Shown: positions 25,375-37,842 of the stretch, piece by piece | How the letters are laid out: every line of letters starts with the position of its first letter | Numbering within the stretch: position 1 is the first letter of the stretch | Assembly (NCBI GenBank): GCA_029962745.1 | Contig: CM057158.1 | Span: forward strand, 8,737,949 to 8,801,948 | From: Echinometra lucunter | Taxonomy: Eukaryota > Echinodermata > Echinoidea > Camarodonta > Echinometridae | DNA length: 64,000 nucleotides | Reading direction: 5' to 3' | The notes under the pieces: model-generated | The model's database searches: none | Told to the model about the DNA's origin: nothing | Seen by the model: only the letters and a program-made list of their open reading frames with translations | Position numbers and translations under genes: made by a program

Positions 25375-25490
25375 TATATAAAACAATATTCCCGTAAAGC
25401 GCTTAGAGACATCAGAGATGTTTAAGGCGATACAAAACTCCAGAATATCATTATCGTTATTATTATCATTGTTATCATTACTGTAAAGGC
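25375..25490 (+). mobile_element. SINE/LINE 3' tail fragment (AAGCGCTTAGAGACATC type)
   Basis: GTAAAGCGCTTAGAGACATC followed by GGCGATACAAAACTC and an ATT/ATC-rich end resembles the widely seen tail that ends in a growing trinucleotide array. Only the 3' part is present. Confidence 0.5.
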
Positions 25491-26451
25491 ATTACTGAGA
25501 TGAGTAAAGCATATGTAGAAAGTATCAATCGAAGAATGGTTGCATGACATCCCTTTGAATCAATGGTGAAATCTTCCCTTATTACAAAGACTATGCGAGT
25601 GTTTTTGTTCCACGAAATGTTGCTTTAATAGAAAATTGATATTCCATCATTATTATTCCATTACAATAAAAGCATACAACAGAGAATGTCTTTACGGTAG
25701 GTTAAAAGGAAGGAGACTTCTATTTTTTTTTATATAGATTAATATTACGCGTATATTATAATATTAATAGAATAAACTTTTAAAAACTTGTATAAATGCA
25801 CTTCTCTCGCGTATGTCATGCCGTATTGTCCTGACAAGGTGTAAAGATTTCAATTTCAGTCGAGAAAGTTTAGAGATTTAGTCTATGTAAATTGTGTGTC
25901 TCCATTTGAAATTTATCCTCTTTTCACAAAAATACGTCGATTGTTCACCTTATTCTGGAATAAAACTCAAAACATCCGGTAAGAACTTTGATGGGTGACA
26001 CAAAGCTAAACTTAGAACTTCCCCAAAATAGCACGCCGAATTTAGAAGCAGTGCATAGTCTAAAATAACCGATCCAGAGAACGAAAAGATAAGATGTTTA
26101 TGCTTTCTTGGCTGCAGTTGCACCGTCGATGACGATGGTTTCGTCTTCGGGGTGTTCTTGACTATACACAGTGTTTCAGCAAAACGAAAGAATATCGTAT
26201 AGAATGTTTCTCTTTAACGCTTTTATAAAGTTAATTGTTTGTATATTTCTCAGCATAATGAAGTTGTTCCTGAATTCCCGTCAAACTCTTCGTCTTCTTC
26301 TTCTTCTTCTTCTTCTCCTCTTCCTTCTCCCTATCCCGCCGCCTTCTTTTTGCTTTTCTACTACTTCTTCTTCACCTCCTCTTGCTAAAAGCAGCTGTAA
26401 CGAATATCTATCGATTGTCTGAAATTGACTCATATCTACGGGAATTAATTC

Positions 26452-26652
26452 TGGAGGCGCTGTGGCTCAGTGGTAGAGCAGTGGTCTCGTAACTGGGAGT
26501 ACCTGGGTTCGAAACCAAGTTTATGCGGTAATGTCCTTTGGTATTAATCCTCATAATTACCAAGTCCTACGTGGGGGATTTAAAGCCGTCGGTCCCCGGG
26601 TTGCTTACTGACAAACATATACATGCTTTCTTAGCAGTCAGGTAAAATAACT
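26452..26652 (+). mobile_element. tRNA-derived SINE, best copy of the GTGGCTCAGTGGTAGAGC family
   Basis: Head: box A GTGGCTCAGTGGTAGAGC and box B CTGGGTTCGAAACC, about 33 bases apart. Body: CCTCATAATTACCAAGTCC, GGGGGATTTAAAGCCGTCGG and TTGCTTACTGACAAACATA, ending GCAGTCAGGTAAAATAAC. Copies lie at 15012, 54491 and, truncated, 40147. The head lacks a 3' acceptor strand, so it is a SINE promoter and not a tRNA gene. Confidence 0.75.
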
Positions 26653-27688
26653 AACCATTTAAGAGAGTTTGATTTAATTAAAGAAATGAAAAAATATAGC
26701 CATGATACATGAAAATGTTGTTCCGGAAGATGTACGTTTTACGTTTCCGTGTTCTTGGATTAGCCACAAAGTCTTTCGTTAAGAATATTTCGTTTACTAG
26801 TTTCTTAATATATTAGTTTTGCTTTTGTTAGGTCATTTACTAAAATCTCAAAACGTGCAAACATAAACACACATAAACGACTTAAATATGAATGATAACA
26901 TATCAAAATTAAAGATATTAATAACCTGTTCCACATTAGTGAAAATATTGATATCTATTTAAAGCCATAATGAGTGTATTTACTGTGAAACCATGATCTG
27001 TAAATAGATCTCCATAAGTGTTAAATTTTATGAGAAGCCCTGATGTGCGGTTCTGAATTTGGGGAGGAAAAACCGAGCAATGACGTAGCTTCGCACTTTT
27101 TCCTGCTCTATCGACATTGATTTTTTTTCCTTTTCTTTTCTGTGCCCTATTTTCAGCTCTTGCTTGTAATTTGTTTTGGTAGACCTCAATATCCTTAGTT
27201 CGGATGCTACGTCTTCTTTTGTGGGAGAGGCTATTTTCGAACAAAGGAGGTACGCTGGAAAAGGCCTAATCTTTACTGACGTCTGATACTCTGAACTGTG
27301 GACATTTTTGTGTTTTATGGAGAGACTTGTATTTTTAAAAAGCTTTTTTTGTGTGTGTGCGATCAATGTAAGATCGAAAACAAGATTCACCCCACGGTGG
27401 TTTGATATTTGCAATCGATGTTTTAATTACGGACACTTAACTTTCATTAATTCCTCTTACGTCAGTCCATGATAAATTTATAGACAGTTATGATGAAAAT
27501 TGGAAATATACATAGCACTTTAGAGCATGAAAATAGATAATGAAGTATTTATTGAAAGTGCCACTAACCGTAGGTTATTCCGATTCTTCGGTGCGCACTC
27601 ACTCCAAATGCCAAAGAAGAATATTTATTTAAATGCTATTCACCGGACAATCGCTTCCCTGATGATCGTCAAAAGCTGACGAAAGCAA

Positions 27689-27693
27689 ATATA

Positions 27694-27759
<66 letters not shown>

Positions 27760-27774
27760 TGAAAATTATAATTG

Positions 27775-27820
<46 letters not shown>

Positions 27821-27836
27821 TGAAAATTATTATTGC
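27689..27836. repeat. Duplicated AT arrays
   Basis: Two (AT)n arrays (27689-27757 and 27777-27818) are each followed by the same unit, AGTGAAAATTATAATTGC or AGTGAAAATTATTATTGC, so the array plus its flank was duplicated. Confidence 0.88.
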
Positions 27837-28656
27837 GTCTTGGGATGCGTTATTTACTTCGCGCCATCTCCATCTTCAGCGCGTTGATTTCTTTTGAAAG
27901 GTGAGTTTCACAATCCGTCTGCCCATGAACAGACGTGTTTTTTCGTCTGTTTCAGAAACGGATTTTGATTTACATCTTTTTGTCACACCGTGGGCACTGA
28001 CGAAGAGTGTGACTTCGCCTTTCATTTTTGAGGGCTATGCTCCGTTTTCTTTTCAAATCTATGATTTTATTTTTTTATGGCATTCTACTACCAACTCTGA
28101 TTCCTATATATATATATATATATCTAGAGTCATATGACACGCTTTTCCTGCTTTGAGTGGCCCTAGACGATCCTCGTTCCAGTTTAATGTTCTTTTTGTG
28201 CGTGTACGCTGAAAGGCGCTTATAATTAGTTATGAACCATGCATTTTCATGAAGGATACATCATGCAAGCAACAAGCAGTAACATGATCAACAGTGCACT
28301 TGGGAAATGCATGTGCAAGTCACCTCAGTGAAAAAAAGTGCTGTGCATGATTGCGAAAGGTATCGTAACGCCTTAATTCATGTGCTCATGTGACCGCAAC
28401 GACTGATCTATAAAGATTTTGCTGTTGATGTTGCTGTTGTTGTTGTTCTTCTTCTTCTTTTGTTTTCCATCATGAAATGATATTCGTGCATGATAGAGTT
28501 TCGTGGTAAAACAATGCAGTTGTCTGGTGCTGACAACTCTCATGAGACGGGCTGTCGTTGACACATTTTCGAGGCCTCCTCGAGTCATGAAGCCCCACTT
28601 TTCTCTCCACTAAATGGATTGATAGTACCCAATTTGCACCGATAAATGGGGAAAGG

Positions 28657-28658
<2 letters not shown>

Positions 28659-28707
<49 letters not shown>

Positions 28708-28717
28708 ACACACACAC
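28659..28717. repeat. GA then CA microsatellite
   Basis: About 22 GA units pass directly into about seven CA units; purine-rich sequence continues to about 28980. Confidence 0.9.
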
Positions 28718-29437
28718 GGAAAGAGACGTGGAGAGAAACAAAGAGACAGCGAGGAAACAGTGCTAGAGAGATGTTGGACGGAAAGGAGACACACAAAAAT
28801 GCAAAGGAATAGAAACGAGACACTACACAGAGAGGCATACAGACTGAAGACAAACAGAGGGAGAGAGAGACAGAGAGAGAGAGAGACGACACAGAAATAC
28901 AGAGAAGGTCTGAGAATATTGAGACATGCAAAGAGAGACAATGCAGAGTTAGGGTGGTTGGAGAGAGGGGGAATAAAAACGAGAGATGGCACGATGATAT
29001 ACGATGGGCCATGGAAAGAAAAATGAATTAATTTAGAAATCGATATCGAAAGAGGTCGAGATGGACAGAGATAGAGAAAGAAAACAATTCTTTAATAATT
29101 AAGAGAAATAGAATTAGCAAAAGGCAAGTGCATGCATGGGTCTGGATATAAATTTGGTGCTGTTATTTTCTCAACGCATTACATTTCAGAACCAATGCAC
29201 ACTTGATGAAATACTTAAATTTCATGAAGGTTTCTAATTATTATTGGTCACTGCTGACTGCTAACCATTTGCTTAAAGTATAATTTGATGGATTGTGAAT
29301 ACAACAGTATCTCGGCCCTCGGAAGGGAATGGCCATGTATTGATTAAATTTGTGAATTGTTCTATCAGTTCGTACAAATTAACACTTCTACCATTTGCAT
29401 GCAGGAATGCGTCTATTTCATTATCATTGCTTTCACT

Positions 29438-29817
29438 CAGGGGCGTCGCTAGACTTTTTTTAATGGGGGGGGGGGTGTAGAGGCCAGATTGCCGACAAAT
29501 TATGCCTCCGATTGCCGACGACCAACGTCGACAAATTCAACTGTATAAAGCCCACGAGGCATGTTCAATTGTGTGCCTCTATTATATTTTCCTTCTAAAT
29601 TATATTTGTTCACCTCACTTGCTGAATGTGTTAGCTTTCCGAAAACATCCTGTATCTTAATATTATACGAGCGAGCGCAGCGAGCGAAGAAAAATAGGCT
29701 CTCTTTCGTGTTACCAGTGTTATTTCGTCGTCAAAATGCACAAGCAAATAAGCCGAATATGACTTTATTTGGGCACCTTACTTTTTTTCTTTTTTCTTTT
29801 TCCCTCCTTCCTCTTCC

Positions 29818-29853
<36 letters not shown>

Positions 29854-29936
29854 GCCGACAGCGATCGCGAATTTGCCGACAAGAATTTTTAATGGGGGGT
29901 GTCACACCCCCCACACCCCCTCTAGCGACGCCCCTG
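29438..29936. mobile_element. hAT-like non-autonomous element, perfect TIR and TSD
   Basis: The 16-bp ends CAGGGGCGTCGCTAGA and TCTAGCGACGCCCCTG are perfectly inverted, and the 8-bp CTTTCACT flanks both sides exactly (29430-29437 and 29937-29944). The interior carries AATGGGGGGTGT near both ends, CGAGCGAGCGCAGCGAGCG near 29670, and a TC array. It is 499 bp with no transposase. The intact ends and exact duplication suggest a fairly recent insertion into the intron. Confidence 0.9.
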
Positions 29937-30823
29937 CTTTCACTGTGCTTCCTCACTTTCCTTTTATCGCCTCCTTGTTTCTCTATACCTATTTTCACTT
30001 CATACCAACAAATGAAGCTGTTGCTATCGTAAACTGAAAATGAAATCCCCATTTTTAGTGATTTCGTTTTCAAGCCAAAAAGAAGTTGCAGTCGATAGTC
30101 GTGACCGGCATCGAGAATATATAGGACAAAGTAATTCAATTACTGAAACTCTGTACTGCCTGTTTGATTTCACAGAAATGCTTTCATTAAAGGGGAAAAA
30201 AAAACGAGGAAGAAAATTCTGATAAAAAGAAATATATTCATACTGATCAGAAATTGTTTACGGTTTCTCAGAGAAAATACACTCTTTCTGGCTTTTAAGA
30301 GACATCGATTTTTTTCCAAATGGTTCGTTCGTGAGTCACCAAATGAATTCTTTTCATTAATGATGTTTGTCTCCATTAAAAAAACAAGGACTCATTTTCA
30401 GTTATCAAAAAAAGTATATACTTTCTGATATAGTTCATAAAGCAAATACGGGTCACCTATAACAAGCATTCTTGTTAAATAGCTTAACGTGAGTGGTTCT
30501 ACACTTTCGACATTATGAAATACACATCTGTTACATGCGCAATATGGTGATAAAACTTCTTAAAGTCATAATGAAAGCTGAACATTTCAAAGTAAAATTT
30601 GAAAGGAAATTCAAATTTATTTCCTTCTTAAACAATTACAACATACACTAATGATGTATTTTTTATTACAAAGAAGGAGGAAAACACCAGAAAAACCCGG
30701 TTTGAGTTGAACACAGCGAAGACATGATTAAAATGATAAAACTATGATAAAGAACATCGACAGAGACATCTGAAAAATTCAAATGAACGACAGTAATAAT
30801 AATTGGAAATATTTCCATACAGG

Positions 30824-31058
30824 CAGGGGGCGCTACAGGGGGCTGGGGCGACCGCCCCCTGTGATTTTTTAAGTGAACAAGAAAGAAAAAAAAAGGAGAA
30901 AAGGAGGAGGAGGAAGAAAAAGAGCATGGGAAAAGAGAGGGCTGGGTCATGCAACTGTATATATATACCCCTATTTTTTCATTTGAAAAGTAAATGAATT
31001 TACCTATGGATCATCTTGCCCCCCCCCCCCATGTTAAAATACCCTGACGCCGCCCTTG
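30824..31058. mobile_element. hAT-like MITE
   Basis: The ends CAGGGGGCGC and GCCGCCCTTG are imperfectly inverted; the flanks CATACAGG (30816-30823) and CATACAGA (31059-31066) match at seven of eight positions. The interior has a purine-rich stretch and a C run near the right end. Confidence 0.65.
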
Positions 31059-31569
31059 CATACAGAAATATTGCCCTTTTCTTACCGGAAATATCGAATA
31101 ACAGAATATGAAAAAATATAATTTTCATGTTATGGAAATAAGATTCATTAAATTCCAATGTATATTTTAATCGTTCCATTATGCATATTCTCGAAGGGAA
31201 TTTCCCGTTTGTAATATATTTTTTTCTATACGATGCTGCATTGAACTTGAGCTGTAAAGTAGGACGATCAGGCCTGAGTTACATATTTTCATGGTCACTA
31301 TTAGATCGATACTTTTCACATTTCACGGTTTAGGATTCAATTAAGAACATGTACTAAAAGCATAGCTTTTTGGCAGATAAAAATCGAAAGGAGTTGCGAT
31401 GGTAACAAGTTTAAAGACCGTTAACCTTTTGCTTTTGCCATGTTGCCATTTTTGACATTACAGATCAAGTTGCGTACAATTAGCTATAGGATTACATAAG
31501 GAAAAAACATCTATACCTTCATTGGAAAAAGTTAGCATGAATAGAAATACTTCTGTTTCTTGAAGTTAA

Positions 31570-31755
31570 GTCCGTTGCATAAAACTTACTATAATAGTAA
31601 CTTTGCTATTATAGTAACTCTTCATGGAATACTCGATTTTGATTGGCTGTTGAGCAACATGCCATGCTCAACAGCCAATGAAAATCCAGTATTCCATGAA
31701 GAGTTACTATAATAGCAAATTTACCATTATAGTAAGTTTTATGCAACGGGCCCCT
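31570..31755. mobile_element. Hairpin MITE, CCGTTGCATAAAAC family, near-perfect
   Basis: The arms (about 90 bp each) pair almost completely: CCGTTGCATAAAACTTACTA at the left and GTTTTATGCAACGG at the right, with GAGTTACTATAATAG blocks inside. The centre is GATTGGCTGTTGAGCA and its inverse TGCTCAACAGCCAAT. The high arm identity suggests a younger copy than the one at 4611. Confidence 0.85.
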
Positions 31756-31940
31756 GGAATAATAAAAATAATAACACAATGATGCAATCTGGCATTTGAG
31801 GTAAAACGCACTGCATGTACAGAGTACCAGTGGTATATGTCTGAATACAGAAACACATATGAAAATTGATTTAGTCTAGTTTCTAATCTATTAACTAAGT
31901 AGGAAATTATACAAGAGCATATCCTTTTGACGTCATACTA

Positions 31941-31993
31941 GGCCGGACCCAACATTTTCGACACCCCCCCCCCCCCCTCCCGATCCGCCCTTG
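31941..31993. mobile_element. 53-bp hAT-like remnant with exact 8-bp duplication
   Basis: TCATACTA occurs at 31933-31940 and again at 31994-32001, enclosing 53 bases that start GGCCGGACC, contain a C run and end GATCCGCCCTTG. The right tip fits the hAT-like ends in this window; the left tip is worn. Confidence 0.55.
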
Positions 31994-32001
31994 TCATACT
32001 A

Positions 32002-35000
32002 CTCTTTTTCAAAGATGTGCATCATCTCATAAATAAAAAAGAATGAAAACGCCCATCGGTTGTTTCTCAGTTTTAAATTAACTCAACTCTCTCTCTTTTA
32101 ATTTTTGTGGAGTGTTAAACATCAGCGATGCACGACGCATTTGCAGTGTTTGTCTAATATTTCTGCTCACACTGAGAAGGTTTCAAGATTCATATTTTTG
32201 TTCTTGGAAGTCACTCTAGCACCCATTAGCGTCTTTCATTCGACCTCAGGTATCGCATCAGATTTCAGCCTTGATCTTCCACTTATTTTCCATTCCGTAG
32301 AAAGTAAAGGACAAACGTTAGCGGTGGCATTATCTGATTATGGTAATGAAGTCGGTAGAAGTGTACTTACTTTTAGCGCTATCATTACACGCATGTTTAT
32401 GGCGAGGAAGATTCGAACATTTCCCGTTGTATCGACTGGAAAATATAATATATTTATTGCTGGAGCCATTATTGTACCGGTGTATGATTATCACCCTTTT
32501 CCAAATCAGCCCCTGATTGATAATATCACTGCAGAAGGTATGATACTTAGCGCTGACAACAAAATCTAAGAATAAACACCTGTACCACAAATAATGGCGA
32601 TATTGAACAAATAATGCGGATCATCATACAAGTATCATCTACTGAACTTAAATTTGTACTTGAAAGTCTAACTGAGAGCCTCATATCATTTGACTTGATG
32701 AACTCGAAATGCATAAATATGTACTCAAAGGTAGTTTCTAACTGGAGGCTTGGGGAGTTTGTACGCTCTCGCGCTTGCAAGCGTTTTCTGGGAAATATGC
32801 ATTATCACTTGACACCAATGCAAATATTTTGTTGGACCATCATTACGCATTAGAAAACGTATCGTAAGTAAAACCTGATGCAACTGACGTGACGTGTCTG
32901 ATGATACGCCTCTTTACCAAGTAACCGAATGTGCTATCTTTTGTTTACCCTCCATGACATATAGTAAAATGCTGCGTGTCACTTGATATGTCACGTTATA
33001 TTGCACCGAAAAGTTTTCGCGTGTTTTCGTTGCATGGAAGAAGACTGGTATGTACCACTTAGTGGTCGTATGACAGCCATACTGCCTATGATAAGATACA
33101 TATGGGAAAGTAATTTCACTCTTTAACATACACCCATGTGACGAAAACTGTCCACGCATATCACTTATGAAGCTAATATTGACAGCACCTGTCTACGTTT
33201 ATCATTGTATATGTTTGATCAAACAAAATGGAAAGAAGTTATATAGTCATAGTCGGGGGGGGGGGTAGGTGAGTCGCAGCCCTGGGAATCTATTCGAGCA
33301 TCTGCCAGTTTTAGGAGTCATATTAGATTTTGGAAGTTCATTCTTTCATTGATTCATGTCGAAGTGGAATTCCACTCTTGAATTAGTACACAAAAACTAC
33401 GACTTTGGAGTGAATTCAAATCCGAAATGAAATGATCATTAAAAGGACTACGAAAAGATGGTATTCCATTCCTATATATTAAGAGAGTAAATATCATTCC
33501 CTCGGGTGTCACTTTGCTGACTTCATTGAAAGTTATCGGAAAAATAAACATTACCTAAGATTGCTTTGTGTCTCTCATACATTACACCAATTACCAATAA
33601 GTATGTAAAATCATAAAAGCAGACATTCTTAATTACTTAGTGCGCAGAAGACCGTAGTGTATCATGAAGAAAAGTTTACCATCTAACGTAGACTGACACA
33701 ATATTACTCTGCTGCGTAAAATGGGACATAAAGTTGAACCGAGGGCACTTTTGTATGAAAAAAGGCCTTTAATATCCATATTTGATTTCTAATTTTGGAT
33801 AAATATTGCTTTAAGTTCTTCAGGGATGTCTATTATCCAGTAGATCACTGTGCAGATGTGTTGTTTGAATCATTTACTTTTTTCAGGAAATGAAAGACCT
33901 TGGATCACAAAAAAAAAAAAAAAAAAAAAAATCTGAATAAAGACGCTCTCCTCACTAGTTGATGTTAAAGTTAACATAAATAATCAGTACTATGTTGATT
34001 TTTTTTTTAAATTAAAAACATTAAACACTACAGATATAAGAGGCAAATACAAATTAATACAAAGTGATATTGGCAGGTCGTAGAAGAGGGCAAGTAACAT
34101 AGAAGAAAGATTTATGATTTCGGCAACATATTATGTTCAAATAGATGAAAAATAGGTGTAAATAAACCCATGGAAACTGTCTAAAATATATTAACCGAAT
34201 TAAGCGAAAATACATTCGAATAATGTTTTATTGGGACCACTTTGTATTCGAGTGTCATCTTGGTTAAGACTACTCGTTCACTTTTCTTATTTTATTTGTT
34301 TATTTATTTATTTATATTATTATCATTACTATTATTATGATTATCATTATTATTATTATTATTTGGTTGTCCATTGTTTACTTTCACACAATATAATCCT
34401 CCCAACATTGTGAAGGAGATAACATTCATTTTGTAGACTGTATACATGCTGAGTAAATGGTGTAGTGAGCACTGAATCACCACCATTACCTCAACTGAAT
34501 GTGACTACCTGGAAAGATAATATTGGATTCTAGAATAATGCCACCTATGATAATACTATTCAGCTATAGTATCCCTATGTAAAAGGACATCATGCAATCA
34601 GCAAAGAGTAAAACATCATGATTATTTGAGTACAAAGTTCTGCAAATAGTTCATTACATAGTCAGACTGTCGTGTGGCCAACAATTATTACTAAGTTATT
34701 TTTTCGATACAATTTGACATGATTTTACTGGTATAAATGCATTTACCAGTCGTACGTCACATGACCTTTATACAACATACAGGTAGCTTCAATGTACATG
34801 TATTATTTTTTAATTCTCATAATTTATGATTTCGACATAAACAGTGGTAGCTTCGATGTACATGCGCTATTTCTTTTATTCTCATAATTTATGATTTCGT
34901 TAAGCTCCATATACAACATAAGCTTCAATGTACATGCATTTTATTTTTAATTTATGACTTCGTTGAGCTAGAGAGAGAGAAAGAGAGAAAGATAGAAACT

Positions 35001-37842
35001 GGCTGACAGGGGGTAGCTGGTAATGATGATCATGCTGAAAAAATAGAAATGAAAACAGTAATAATAGCATTATATAATATATATAACGCACACATATCCT
35101 TCTTATGTGGTGATGAAAGGGATCTAGCGAGGTTCAAAATACGTAATGTATAGGAAGAGGAATAATTATGTTGAAAAAGGTGTGAAAATGGAGAAGACAG
35201 AGGAAAGGAAACTGGCAGTGATATTAAAGTAAATATGAGACGGGACGCTCGGATGAGAGTTATGACCGAAACGAGAAGCACTCACGTCTGACCGTCTCCT
35301 CGTGGTATAAGCACTAAAACACAAGAGGGTCAGTCAGAAAGAAAAAATACCTGAACCCCCTCCCTCTTTTTTTTTTTTTTTTTTAAAGGAAGGATGATAA
35401 TCTGCCTCGTTCCCGATATAGAACAAGATATGATTATGCGATCTTGATATAATGATTGCAGCTTCTATTTACTGCACGACATAAAAAATATAGAAAATAT
35501 AAAGAACATAATAATTGAAATCAACATCATAAGAATCTTATTACATTGACACGGAAAAATAATAAAAAGAGGGTTGGGCACATGTATGAATTCCTATAAA
35601 AAAAAAACGCCTCCCTTCAAAATTCTTTAATGAATACAGGTTATCGAGCAAAATATTGCATTTTAGTCAAGCAAGATAACTTTCGCTGTAACATTTTTCC
35701 CCACACGTGTCTTTGTAAAGGCAAAAATGATTATGAGTGAAAAATTAAATGCATTAACCTTGAGACGGAGAAAATAGCCACTGTAATGGGAAACAAAATC
35801 AAACTTTCATTTTCAATCATTCAGCGAGAGAATAAGAAGTCCGGAAATGAAAATTATCACTATCATCGTCGATGAGTTTCCCCGGTCTCATTTAGCCAGA
35901 TAGAATCTAAATATTCAATTCAAACGTTGATAGCATCAGCTTCATTTTCCTTGCTTTTATAATTCGTAAGAAATTCAAGGTTAACCTGTTTTAAAATTAC
36001 AGCCAATGATAATGTTTGTGCATCAACTGCTTTTACGTGCGAGGGATAGATGTAGTGGTGGCGGTGGTGGGAGGGGGGGGGGCCTTTTTGGATTGGAATA
36101 TTTAAATTATCATTATATTGATGACAACTCGTTTAGCTGACGAAGCGTGAGCGAGGGAGCTAGCCAAACCGAAGGAGTGTGTGCGCTTTGCGTGCATGTT
36201 TATGAGCATGTGGGCGTCTGTGTGCGATGATTGTGCGAGAGTGTGTGTTATGTGTGTTATGTGTGTGTGTGTAGCATCGTACCATTTCAGCGCTTAACGG
36301 AGATGCAGTCTTTTTAAGCAGAGAGGGCGTTACACGAATGAGAGATTGATGGAGGTAACGCGCAAAACCGAGGGACGAAACTGAGAGACGAAAGTAATAA
36401 TAATCACAGAAAAGGAAAGAAGTAGAGTAGGTTGTAACTTCTTGAAATATGCCGGAACAGAATCATACCAGAATTGCGGACAAAGACAAAAAAAATATGG
36501 GGGTTTAAAAGTGTTAAATGGCGACTTAGTTACAGTGAACCAAACTGAGGGAAAGAGAGGATTGAGATGATTTATAATGTAAAGTGAATGTAAATCATGT
36601 AAAAATAAAGAAAGGAGGATATATTAAAAACACACACACACACACCCACGCCCATCCATAAAACAAGATATTATTAATAAGAGAGAGAAAGGATAAGTTA
36701 AGCGGGGGTTGTAGGTAAGAGAGGGGAAAGAGAGAGAGAGAGAGTGGGGAGATTTGAGGGGAAGGAAGAGAGCACAGATTGGGGAGTTGGGGTAGAGAGA
36801 TAAATGAGGAGGGAGCGAGAGAGACAGAGAGGAGAGAGAAAAAGGATGGAAATAGACAGTGAGGGGAAGAAGCAGAGAGAGAGCGAAAGAGAATTAGAGA
36901 AAGAGAGATTAGAAGAAACAGAGAGAGAGAGAGAGATTAAATGCGAAAAACGGTTCGATAGGGCAACACAGTAGAGATGGAAGGGAATGGAACGAAATCC
37001 CCTGGTCGGACTATCGTGTAATGAGAAGGGTGTGATTATGCGACGTTGTAGGGAGTACGGGTATATGGTGGAGGCACCCAAATCGATAAAGGGTGTGGCA
37101 ACAGCAGCAGTTGCGCCATTTTCGAATGTCAAACAGGGACTGGCATACTCTTTTGAAGAATACTTTAAACTGGATCCGTCGTGCCATCAAAATCGATTTC
37201 GATATAATATATATACATACACGTATGTATTTTCGATATATGGATGTAACATGTGTGAGGATATATATTATATACATTGAATTACGGTATTGATTAAAAA
37301 AACTATAAAAATATCAAATTTATGTGACTGTTACGATAAAAGTCAATAGGTTTATCGTGATCATCCTTTAGTTTCTGTAAGAGGGGAAATCTAATGATTC
37401 ACGTGAATGTGATAAAAAGATAAAGAATTATTCTAAAGACGTAAATTGCATTTTGTCTTTACTCAATTCAGGTAGTATCGATATCAAATAAAAAGACGCA
37501 TGTTCTAGAATCATTAACTTTACGTAAGAATGATTGACATTTATCAAGGAGATTACACTTTTCAATGAAACACTTCTCAATGAATATAAAACCTCCACTC
37601 AATGTATTTACTTTAGACGGATAAGGGGAAAAAAAGAGAGATTATGAAAATATTTCCAATCCTTTTAAGCAATTAAAATTCCTTGAATTGAAAAGGTATT
37701 ACAAAGCACTTATCCCTAGATCTTATTAGCTTTAAAAATGCTCTTGCAAGCTGTCAGTTGCTTGAAATATAAGGTGGTATATTGATAAAAGACAACGTCA
37801 TCAAAAGGTTAGATGTTTCGAGATTATCAAGGCTTCTCTTAC
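32002..37842. other. No gene seen (intronic)
   Basis: AT-rich, with the minisatellite at 34.8 kb, A and T runs at 33909 and 35367, a CA/GT-rich patch near 36240-36270, and a purine-rich block at about 36670-36945. The 154-codon plus frame at 32105-32569 shows no family signature. Confidence 0.45.
34792..34969. repeat. Minisatellite, three copies of about 50-75 bp
   Basis: Each unit starts (GGT)AGCTTCAATGTACATG (one copy has CGATG), passes through a T-rich part and ends ATTTATGATTTCG or ATTTATGACTTCG. Copy boundaries are about 34792, 34847 and 34920; copies differ by indels. Confidence 0.75.

Larger units (their letters stand above)
26653..29437. other. No gene seen (intronic)
   Basis: AT-rich, with two AT arrays at 27.7 kb and a GA/CA tract at 28659-28717. 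The 128-codon minus-strand frame at 27028-27414 has no recognisable domain or codon bias. Confidence 0.45.
10357..37842 (-). other. 27.5-kb intron 1 of the EF-hand gene
   Basis: The interval is bounded by the donor GTAAGA (37837-37842) and an acceptor ending in CAG (10357-10359). It is phase 1 and interrupts the Gly codon at position 4 of the EF-hand loop. The intron is filled with SINEs, hAT-like and hairpin elements, LINE tails and microsatellites, listed separately. No other gene could be supported on either strand. The size is inferred from the unique way the two half-loops join; an unseen small exon inside it would have to keep the phase and is unlikely, because the joined loop is already complete. 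Confidence 0.75.

Noticed and set aside
26452..26520. Possible tRNA gene
   Set aside because: Box A and box B are good, but there is no 3' acceptor strand pairing with the 5' end, and the same head continues into a body repeated at other loci, so it is a SINE.
27028..27414. 128-codon basic minus-strand frame overlapping another in a different frame
   Set aside because: Lys/Arg-rich because of T-rich plus-strand sequence; no known domain, no splice or start support.
28470..29012. 180-codon Ser/Leu-rich minus-strand frame
   Set aside because: Comes from GA-rich low-complexity sequence; no domain or splice context.
32105..32569. 154-codon plus-strand frame
   Set aside because: The longest frame not explained by low complexity, but it does not begin with a good ATG context, shows no family motif and lies in the intron of a gene on the other strand; chance in AT-rich DNA is more likely.
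36698..37132. 144-codon Ser/Leu-rich minus-strand frame
   Set aside because: Produced by the purine-rich block read on the other strand.
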